This document shows positions 33,005 through 40,302 of a DNA stretch of 40,302 nt, piece after piece. Each line of letters starts with the position of its first letter. The stretch's first letter is position 1. The translations under genes and the position numbers were made by a program. Origin of the DNA: Mnemiopsis leidyi (lineage: Eukaryota > Ctenophora > Tentaculata > Lobata > Bolinopsidae); the NCBI GenBank assembly GCA_000226015.1, contig JH152823.1, forward strand, positions 534,571-574,872. The letters run 5' to 3'. The notes below the pieces were generated by a model. It worked only from the letters and a program-made list of their open reading frames with translations, made no database searches and was not told where the DNA came from.

Positions 33005-33061
33005 GGCTGGACCACCAGATGGCAGAGCAAGAAGACCCTCAGCAGAAACATCGAGAGGAAG
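33005..33061 (+). CDS. Tail exon, Arg/Ser-rich
   Basis: 57 bases, phase 2 both ends; acceptor cttctctcag, donor GTAAAT. Encodes AGPPDGRARRPSAETSRG. It can splice to either 33344 or 34286 without a frame change. Confidence 0.85.
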
Positions 33062-33157
33062 GTAAATATAGTACTACATCTTCACTCTATATTGATATGA
33101 TTGAAAATGTAAAATTTTACACACAAGCAATTATTATTAATACCGACCTTGACAATC

Positions 33158-33342
33158 ACCCACTGACAAACTGACACACAAACTGACAAACACCCACTGA
33201 CCAACTGACTCACAAACTGACAAACACCCACTGACCAACTGACTCACAAACTGACAAACACTCACTGACCAACTGACTCACAAACTGACAAACACCCACT
33301 GACCAACTGACTCACAAACTGACACACCCTGACTGACCCCCA
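33158..33342 (+). repeat. 34-bp tandem repeat full of CTGAC branch-point-like motifs
   Basis: The unit cactgaccaactgactcaca followed by aactgacaaacacc repeats about four times and ends directly at the acceptor of 33344. CTGAC occurs many times. Confidence 0.92.
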
Positions 33343-33343
33343 G

Positions 33344-33509
33344 ACGTAGATCCTCCGTCGCCTCCCCGACTGTAGCAGAAGAGCCGAGCGGTAGAGTTGT
33401 CAGGAGAGCTAGTGTAGCGTCGCCAGTCGGTCTGGACTTGCAGAACAGACCTTCTCAACAGAGAGTTAGACGTCTTAGCTCCATCAGCAAGGATCAGTGG
33501 CAAAACTGA
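33344..33509 (+). CDS. Alternative terminal exon (short C-terminus)
   Basis: Acceptor gacccccag in phase 2. Encodes 54 residues, RRSSVASPTVAEEPSGRVVR and on to SISKDQWQN, then TGA 33507-33509. It has no phase-2 donor, so it ends the protein in isoforms that use it. RRRSS and RRAS motifs suggest basophilic kinase sites. Confidence 0.75.
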
Positions 33510-34285
33510 GATTTAGTTGAATTGAGTTACACCGCTTTCCATGGACTGTGGCTCTTGAAGACAACCATGTCCGTCACCTTACTTGACTGAATTTGAGACA
33601 TTTTTCATTGCCCCTTAAAGCGACATTCATTGCCACTTAAAACTTAAAGCGCAATGAGAACGTAAAAAATTGACATGTGGTTTGTGACAATTCATTCTGG
33701 AATGGAATGGGTAACGATATAAGGTTATAGTTAATTAGTTGTAGAATTTAGATGGCAGTTTAGTTGGTAGTATTGAAACTTTTATTTTAGTTTCTGTCCC
33801 TTTGTTGTGCAGTTTTATGACAAGTAATTGAAGGTTTCCATAACATCTGGCGTTTTTTATGGAATCCAAACATTGAGAAATCTGACTTCTTTTCACGATT
33901 AAAAATTGATTGATTGATTGAATAGTTGCCGATCATTTCATTAATCCTTGTAATCCTTGTAATCCTTGTAATCCATATCGATCCTAATTGCAAAAAACCT
34001 CTCTAGAATGGTTTTAGTAAATTTTGTTTTTCCTCTCGGATTAACAATCACACAAAACACTGGCCGTTACGACAAGGGATAGTGAAGAATAAGCTGCCAT
34101 TGTTGTCCAAGTTTTTACACAGACAGACCAGACAGTAACAGAAGCACACTGACAGACAGACAAACAAACAGATAGTTGAGTATACAGACAATATGTTGAC
34201 GTGTCAACTCTGTCAGAACAAACGAACTGGCCGCTGTGCCCCACTTACCAAATGGGCAGTTATTCCTAAGGTAATACTTTTCCAG
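33510..34285 (+). other. 3' UTR of the short form and intron of the long form
   Basis: No AATAAA found. Contains taatccttg in tandem (33940-33975) and a gacagaca-rich stretch near 34110-34170. Confidence 0.5.
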
Positions 34286-34385
34286 GATTTCTATGTCGGC
34301 CGGGGTCAGGTCTAGTGCTTCAAGAGAGTTTGAAGGACTTGAAATCGAGCACGACGGAAAACAAATCTCCTTCCCCGGTTACAAA
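34286..34385 (+). CDS. Tail exon of the long form
   Basis: Phase 2 in, 0 out; acceptor cttttccag, donor GTTAGT. Encodes ISMSAGVRSSASREFEGLEI, then EHDGKQISFPGYK. Confidence 0.85.
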
Positions 34386-34555
34386 GTTAGTAATAGTATA
34401 TCGTCAGCAATGTTACACTGTTAACATTGGCAAGTAAACTCGTTAGATCAAAACTAGAATCTTTAAATTAACGAAACACAAAAAAACGGTAACATTTCCC
34501 TACCCAATAATCAATAAGTCCGGAGCTATCTGTAAAATAACAGAACTTTTTGCAG

Positions 34556-34784
34556 GTTAAAGGAGGATACGTCTCCCCCTATTCGTGTCAAGCTCTAGGT
34601 CTGAAGAAGAGATCTGGATCCCAGGGGTCGCTCTGTTCCTCGGGGAGCACTGAGTTTGACAGTCCAGTCCGGAGGAGCCCTAGTAAGACCCTCAACAAGA
34701 GTAGTAGCAGAGGTAGTGTTCTTAGTAAGAGCAGCAGTAGAGGCAGCATCACTAGCGCTGGGAATAAGGGACCCGGCACTTTTG
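34556..34784 (+). CDS. Tail exon with SSSRGS repeats
   Basis: Phase 0 in, 1 out; acceptor tttttgcag, donor GTAAGT. 76 residues with KSSSRGSVLSKSSSRGSITS, comparable to the Gly-Ser-Arg repeats that bind microtubules in MACF1/dystonin tails. Confidence 0.92.
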
Positions 34785-34965
34785 GTAAGTCACAAAGTTA
34801 ATCATTTAATCAAGACAGGAAGTTTAGTGATTGCAATTTATCTTGCATTTTGACACTTTTTTGCTATATCGATTAAAACTACTTGCCTGATACATACTGG
34901 ATATGTATTGGTACCCTGTACGTATCTGTTTTATACCGGGGATGAATTAACTAATCCTTCGGCAG

Positions 34966-35170
34966 GTAAAGCTTCTCGTGGTCTAACTTCCAGCACACCT
35001 CGCTCAAACAGCAGATCCGACCTTAACAGATCAGGAAATGCCAGATCCTCGCCGAGCCCTCGACCAAGACTCATGTCTCCGCGATCTCAGAGCTCGGCAA
35101 ACCTTTCCCCCAGGACCCCCACCCCCCGAACACCCACCCCAAATAGATCGGCAGTGGCACCCGTGCCGAG
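34966..35170 (+). CDS. Tail exon, Ser/Pro/Arg-rich
   Basis: Phase 1 in, 2 out. 68 residues, KASRGLTSSTPRSNSRSDLN, then RTPTPRTPTP repeats. If the donor GTTTGA at 35171 is not used, it stops at TAA 35181-35183. Confidence 0.9.
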
Positions 35171-35276
35171 GTTTGAGGAATAATCGATAAGTTTTTATTC
35201 CTGGAGATATAATTTTGATTCGTCATCAAACTCAATGTTGATAAAACAACGATCAAACTGATTCACAAAACCTTAG

Positions 35277-35371
35277 GACGCAGAGTGACGCAAGATTAAG
35301 AACCCCCAAAACAGCGCCCCCCTCTTCGACTAGCACACCCCGTCAGAGATCTGGTGCCATTTCTAAACCAG
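35277..35371 (+). CDS. Tail exon
   Basis: Phase 2 in, 1 out; acceptor aaaaccttag, donor GTTTGT. Encodes TQSDARLRTPKTAPPSSTST and PRQRSGAISKP. Confidence 0.85.
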
Positions 35372-35513
35372 GTTTGTAATTGTACGAATCTACTGTTTGT
35401 GTTTCATTTAGACTGTGCAACATGTTGATTACTGGAATGAGAAACTGCCCACACCAGTGCCCCTATCAAGGCGTATATCCTATATTTGATGTTGATCATA
35501 TCTAAATTTACAG

Positions 35514-35638
35514 ATTCGATCACGCGAACGCCGATTTCACGGCGGAGCACAACGTCGAACCTGCCTACTCCTACCACCTCCACATCCAGAACCAGACCCA
35601 AACCAAAGAAACCAGCTGAGAGTGAGACAACTCAATGA
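35514..35638 (+). CDS. Last coding exon, with SxLP-type motif
   Basis: Phase 1 in; acceptor atttacag. Encodes DSITRTPISRRSTTSNLPTP and a basic end RTRPKPKKPAESETTQ, then TGA 35636-35638. SNLPTP in a Ser/Pro/basic context resembles the SKIPTP EB-binding motif at the same place in MACF1. Confidence 0.9.
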
Positions 35639-36453
35639 TCGTTAGAATCTTTCAGAAATGCAAAAACTTTATTTTTGTGAACAGAAAAGTGTTTATAATG
35701 CATATGATTTTTATTTATTAGGAACGTGTGATATGTCATTGTGCTTTGCATGATAGAAATTGTGTTTGTTAACTTTATAAATGTAACGTTTTTAATTATT
35801 TTGTGGCTCGTTTCGGGTCAAAAATTGAATCTTTTGATAGATATTTGAAGAAAGTAACTATTGGGGATGTGTGTGTATAATGAAGTGTTACTGAACCGGA
35901 ACATGGCAAAATGCCAAGACATCAGGATGAACCGTGAATTTGTCGTTAAATTTGTTAATTACGCTGCGTTCCTAGTTCGTTTATTGTGTTAAAATTTTCA
36001 GAACTACTCAGAATTAATCTTTGAACTCTTAACCTTATTGCATGCTTTTTAGTTAAAGATTGTGTGAATCGTTTATGATTCGTTACTATATCCTGGTCAT
36101 ATATTTTCAAAGCTTATACTTTGAATGAAGCTGAAACGTTGAAAAGTTGAAAACAGACAATGGTTTTAGCAATCTGGCAGGAGTTTTGCACGGCTATGAA
36201 AGAGTTAACGTGTGCTTCTAGGTATATGATGTATAATGATATTAAACATATAGATTTACCAATTTTGCTTTAAAAACTCTTTTTCTATTCGTAGCTCAGT
36301 GAAATGTTCTGTTGCTAATGTCAATGAGATGTGCGTAAACGACACCTTTTAAAGTTGAGTAGGAATAACTGAAGTGAAAATGAATTTGAATTATGATAAT
36401 TAAATGGAAATTCGATAATTAAGCAGAAATAGAATTACAAGAATTACAATAAA
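35639..36453 (+). terminator. 3' UTR with poly(A) signals
   Basis: AT-rich, no frame. ATTAAA at 36241 and AATAAA at 36448-36453 are the likely cleavage signals of the spectraplakin gene. Confidence 0.65.
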
Positions 36454-37880
36454 GTAGAAGGACACATGAGGCCTGAGCTGTAGGCGTCACTCAAAAGCTA
36501 TCCGCGTAACTCCTAAATCTAATTATTTCTCACTGTTTGATTTGAGTGCTGACTGCTATTCTTTCAGTTGTAGTTGCTTTTAATCATAATGCACGTTCGT
36601 TTCCTGGAACTCTGTCTGACTCCGCTTCTAGTTGAGCAATGCTTCTTGATTTAGATGTTGTTAATCTCTCTGTGACTAAAAGTGCCATTTTTTGAGGAAA
36701 CTTTTACTTAAAATTATTTCGAACAAATACATTTGTATACAATCTCAAATTACAATTTGTGATAGATTTCTGAAAGTATGTGTTGTATAGCTGAAAGCAC
36801 GTTGTGGTGGTGATACCCGACTCTCGCAGCTCAAAGCTGAATCTTTCGTAAGAACGGTAGAAGCTGATGTAATCTCGTCAAAAAGCACTTCTTCATTCTG
36901 CATTGACTCGCACTGCAGATAGTCACTTCTTGTAGTTGTAGTTGTTGTTGTTGTAACTGAGTTACTATGTTAGTGTAACAGTAAGTGTACCTGAACCTTT
37001 TAAACTTAAAGTGAGGACCGATATCAAGTGATGATGTTGTCCGCCACCCTCTTTTTATGAAATTTTGTAATTTATGAGCCCAACTTTTTTCTGATGTGAA
37101 CAATCACAAGAGATTTCAATTTATAATTATAGATCGATTTTCAAATGGAACTTTAACGGTTAGTGCATTACTGCACCCTTGCGTGAATTTAGTTTTAACT
37201 TACCGTAGTATTACCATTAGTCTAAAATGACTCGCATCAAATCAAGCACGATTTATTGAAGCGTGGTGCCAAAATCAAGGTCATACTCATAACCTTGATC
37301 ATGGTATAGACAGGGACCAATTCATTAGGATATTTTTGTCAGCTTATGCTAAACTTCAAAGTCAAGCAATATTTTGTATGGCCTATCTTCCAATTTCAAT
37401 GTTTCTTATTATTATGATGGGGCCCGCCTATAACATTAAGTGTCAGAGGAGGTACTGGGAGGCGGCAGTTGGAGTTGGACGATTAATTGCCTGGCTACGA
37501 CTAGTATGTTGTGAGGCCGATGTTAGCTGTGCTATCACTTACATGGTTAAACTCATGGTCATACTCATATTGCCGGAGATCTGAGTGTCATTTGGCGATG
37601 GCCATAACACTCGGCCGCTTGTCAGTTTGATTATTATTGCAGATTTGCAGTGCAGTTAACTCTTGGACATGCATCTACAAGTACAACCAATGAATATAAT
37701 TATAGCGTCACCAGTCACATGGAACAAATACAATACGAAATACTTTTTCAATTTCAGTATAACCAAATGATTATAATTCAGATCGTTAATCATAATGTTT
37801 ACCTTTATCAATATCATTTTGTTTGTTGCTTCCTCTAATTCAAAAAGTTTGTTTATTCGATTAGTATTGTATTATGCTCA
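36454..37880. other. Intergenic region
   Basis: No supported gene. A degraded copy of the downstream repeat module lies at 36803-36881. A short inverted repeat (atcaaggt/accttgat) is near 37275. The open frame at 37336-37584 has no recognisable features. Confidence 0.5.
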
Positions 37881-37904
37881 GATTTAGGTTAAAAACTTCG
37901 TGCT

Positions 37905-38040
37905 ATTAATAATGGTAGTAGTCGTCGTCAGTCGTCGCGTAGTCTTAGTCGTCGTCGTGGTACTGGTAGTGGTAGTGGTAGTGATCGTAGTGGTGGCGGT
38001 AGTGGTCGTCGTCGTTGTCGTAGTCTTAGTCGTAGCCGAA
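37905..38040. repeat. Trinucleotide repeat region (GTA/GTC/GTG)
   Basis: Imperfect gtcgtc, gtagtg and ggtggt runs; the translated Thr-rich frame on the other strand is an artefact. Confidence 0.85.
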
Positions 38041-38050
38041 GATGTAGGTT

Positions 38051-39700
38051 GATAACCTACTGTCGCGGCCATCACGCGCTCTCACGCATTTTTTGGCCTG
38101 GCGACATCGCCCGTTGATGGCCGTAGTAGTCTTGTCGCGGTGATACCCGACTCACGCAGCTAAAGCGTTAGACGGATATAATCTCGTCAATAGTAGTCGT
38201 GGTAATATCGATCGAATATCGAATTGTCGCGGTGATACTGATACCCGACGGTAGACGGACATAATCTCGTCAAATATCTTAACGGGCGATGCGCGTCCAC
38301 GATTCTTTGAGCAGGTGTGACGCGCGCGAAGCGATGACGGTAGGTTGTAAGCCTACAATAGGTTACGCAGCTAAAATAACTGTAAGTGTAAGCCACCTCT
38401 GGTGGCGCGCGCAAAAGGGTTCTGGTTAGAGCAAATATCAACCTACAACTACAAGTACATTGGAGTTTGATGAGAATATATTCGCGAGTCGGGGTTGTCG
38501 AGGTGTTACCCGACTCACGCGCGGCTCGCAGCTTGCTGCTCTCCTAACGTTACGTTAGACGGATATCATCTCGTCAAGAGTTGAGTAGTTTCAAAGAACT
38601 ATTTTTGATATAACCGGCCCGGAACTGGAATAGTAAACCGAATAGTTCGATAAATATAGTCACTTTTATTTTGAATTCGATATATGCGATATCCCAATTA
38701 AATATTCGATCGATCGTATATTCCTGTGATTTGATATTTGACGAGATTATGTCCGTCTACCGTCGGGTATCACCGCGACAATTCGATATTCGATCGATAT
38801 TACCACGACTACTATTGACGAGATTATATCCGTCTAACGCTTTAGCTGCGTGAGTCGGGTATCACCGCGACAAGACTACTACGGCTATCAACGGGCGATG
38901 AATCGTGGACGCGCATCGCCCGTTAACGTAACCTACTATGATAACCTACTGTCGCGGCCATCACGCGCTCTCACGCATTTCGAATAAATTCTGCCTCTGG
39001 ACGCGCATCGCCCGTTGAACTATCCACTGTCAGTGTCATGGCCATTACGCGCTCTCACGCATTTTTGACCTTTCCGCGTTGCGTGGGGAGCTCAGTCGTT
39101 AGCTTTGTTGCTTCGAGAATGCTACGCAGCGCTCAGTAAACCTTTCAAATAAATTTTAGACGCACATGATCGCTTGCTCTAACATCTAACCAGAGCCCTT
39201 TTGGGCGCGTCGCGCGCGCCAGGTACAAGGTAGCAGCCGCGCGCGTAGCGTGCGTAAGCACCTGGTTAATTGAACATGATCGCGTCGCCCGTTTCACAAG
39301 TACAAGTGTTAAAGTTGTCGCGGTGATACCCGACTCACGCAGCTAAAGCTGAACGAGATCGTTTCGTTAGAACGTTAGACGGATATAATCTCGTCAAGTG
39401 TTAAAGCCGGGCCGCGCCCAGTGGCTGCTACGTTAACGGGCGATGCGCGTCCACGATTCTTTGAATCTCTCGAGGAGCAGGTGTGACGCGCGCGAAGCGA
39501 TGACGGTAGGTTGTAAGCCTACAACTGCTACGCAGCTAAAACATATACTTTCCAGCCACTTCTTGTAAGTTGATAACCTACTGTCGCGGCCATCGCGCGC
39601 TCTCACACATTTCTGGCCTGGCGGCCTAAATGACCATTGCCTGTTAAATCACCTTTGGTGGCGCGAGCTCGTTGCGCGCAAAAGGGCTCTGTACAGAGTT
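38051..39700. repeat. GC-rich mosaic of dispersed repeat modules in both orientations
   Basis: At least four modules recur. Module A (from gtcgcggtgatacccgac to ataatctcgtcaa): 38134-38190, 38226-38272, 38497-38577, 39317-39397 forward; 38738-38779, 38815-38871 reverse. Module B (from acgggcgatgcgcgtccacg to gtaagcctacaa): 38281-38358, 39435-39524. Module C (gataacctactgtcgcggcc and on): 38051, 38940, 39571, and partly 39035. Module D (around ctggtggcgcg and aaaaggg): 38392-38434, 39648-39692, reverse 39175-39222. Confidence 0.88.
38105..38900. mobile_element. 796-bp foldback/MITE-like element with long inverted ends
   Basis: Left arm 38105-38278 and right arm 38733-38900 are reverse complements with one 6-base insertion and very few mismatches, about 170 bases each. 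No protein is encoded. The interior holds modules B, D and A. No clear target-site duplication. Confidence 0.75.
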
Positions 39701-39707
39701 GCTACTC

Positions 39708-39926
39708 GTTGCTTAGCCCTGCTGCTGCGACACGCGAAGCGGCAGCCTAGCCTCCGGCGCGCAGGAAGCGCGCGGCGTCGTTGCTACAGCCGGACAGCCC
39801 TGCTGCTGCGTTGGGTCACAACGTGAAACAAGCACAGGGCTTGTCTCACGTTGTGGCCGCGCGCAGCCACGCTGCACCGCAGACTCAGAGACTGTCGCTT
39901 CGCAGCAGCAGGACCAAGCAACGTCT
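39708..39926. repeat. Nested inverted repeat (large hairpin)
   Basis: The inner stem 39814-39833/39839-39858 (20 bases, 2 mismatches, 5-base loop) lies inside an outer partial stem with cgttgctt and ctgctgctgcga near 39708-39732 and their complements near 39892-39926. Confidence 0.7.
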
Positions 39927-39959
39927 ACTAGTAGGGGCGGTAAGAGCCATCGTATCACG

Positions 39960-40302
39960 AAAGTCTTTAATATATGTCTAATTGTAATGGATATTGTTCT
40001 CCTGGGTGTTCTAAGGTATGATTGATGTTTTATAACCGATGGTAATCACTTATTGGTTAATTGGATCCAATTAAAATAAGAGTAATCCTAAAAGTCTTAT
40101 TGTTGAACATTTAATCTTCAGTTTGTACAATTAAGGCATAAAATTTATATAGATAGGAAGGTTGTGCCTAGAGTTCCCTAAATAAACTGTTTTGAACTAA
40201 TTACCTTGATCGGATAATTAGTTAATTGATTAATTAACTTTTGGTCGAGTGAATATGAAAAGACGTGTTTTGTATACAATTTATTGGTTCGGCGAGCGCG
40301 CG
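39960..40302. other. Unassigned AT-rich end of window
   Basis: Return to AT-rich sequence; no frame, repeat or signal that I can support. Confidence 0.5.

Larger units (their letters stand above)
1..36453 (+). other. MACF1/DST/shot-like: Spectraplakin locus, 3' portion (whole gene span in window)
   Basis: One multi-exon gene whose exons chain by codon phase into a spectrin-repeat rod, a block of optional exons, two EF hands, a GAS2 domain and a Ser/Arg-rich tail. This domain order is unique to spectraplakins, which link actin and intermediate structures to microtubules. The strongest family mark is the GAS2 end DPCR, spliced directly to AKGRTN as in MACF1. The actin-binding calponin-homology and plakin domains would lie upstream of the window and are not seen. 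The 3' end is set by stop 35636-35638 and an AATAAA at 36448. Family call is seen in sequence plus known family; isoform structure is inference. Confidence 0.93.

Noticed and set aside
37336-37584. 82-codon frame in the intergenic region
   Set aside because: No start context, no domain, no splice or poly(A) signals.
37884-38075. Thr-rich 63-codon frame on the - strand
   Set aside because: Translation of a trinucleotide repeat only.
39781-39981. 66-codon frame in the GC-rich repeat end
   Set aside because: Overlaps a hairpin and has opposing frames of similar length; GC-rich sequence lacks stops by chance.
1-40302. tRNA, rRNA, CRISPR arrays and bacterial operons
   Set aside because: No cloverleaf with A/B boxes, no rRNA-like segment, no regularly spaced spacer array, and gene structure is plainly eukaryotic.

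Overview
The window is metazoan nuclear DNA. It has GT-AG introns of about 100 to 3,500 bases, exons joined by consistent codon phase, an animal-specific cytoskeletal gene, and a short interstitial run of the animal telomere repeat TTAGGG. The species cannot be named from the sequence. An invertebrate, possibly a cnidarian, is my guess from the intronless class A receptor with degenerate motifs and the compact spectraplakin tail.

Almost everything from base 1 to about 36,450 on the + strand is the 3' part of one very large spectraplakin gene (MACF1/dystonin/Shot family, the giant linkers between actin and microtubules). I rebuilt it exon by exon by requiring AG acceptors, GT donors, open frames and matching codon phase. 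In order: (1) a repeat-bearing exon (1-803) rich in D-x-x-G-N turns, sitting where other spectraplakins carry plakin repeats; (2) a rod of spectrin-type repeats, about 1,440 residues over 16 exons (2474-15509), with an extra ATG exon at 8660; (3) a block in which every exon starts and ends in phase 1: three small Lys-rich exons, a giant Ser/Arg-rich exon of about 1,440 codons (17161-21479), an alternative terminal exon (21617-21855) and a 780-residue continuous coiled-coil exon (22642-24979); (4) more spectrin-type helices (25677-26503); (5) a second internal ATG exon (26938), then two canonical EF hands (28673-28868) and a GAS2 microtubule-binding domain (29068-30730) ending in DPCR followed by AKGRTN, as in MACF1; (6) a Ser/Arg/Pro/Thr-rich tail with two alternative ends (33509 or 35638) and a poly(A) signal at 36448.

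The phase arrangement means the phase-1 exons can be included or skipped freely, so one locus could make a plain spectraplakin, a form ending in the Ser/Arg-rich tail (poly(A) signals occur just downstream at 21811, 22104 and 22130), a form with an added rod of roughly 115 nm, and short forms starting at 8660, 22642 or 26938. All of this is inferred from splice logic; no transcript was seen.

An intronless seven-helix receptor gene lies on the opposite strand inside the second intron (3827-4813). Introns carry many short tandem arrays, several of them touching splice sites. After the gene, from about 37,900 to 39,960, is a GC- and CpG-rich mosaic of short repeat modules in both orientations, including a 796-base foldback element with arms of about 170 bases. 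I found no rRNA, tRNA, CRISPR array or bacterial-type feature.
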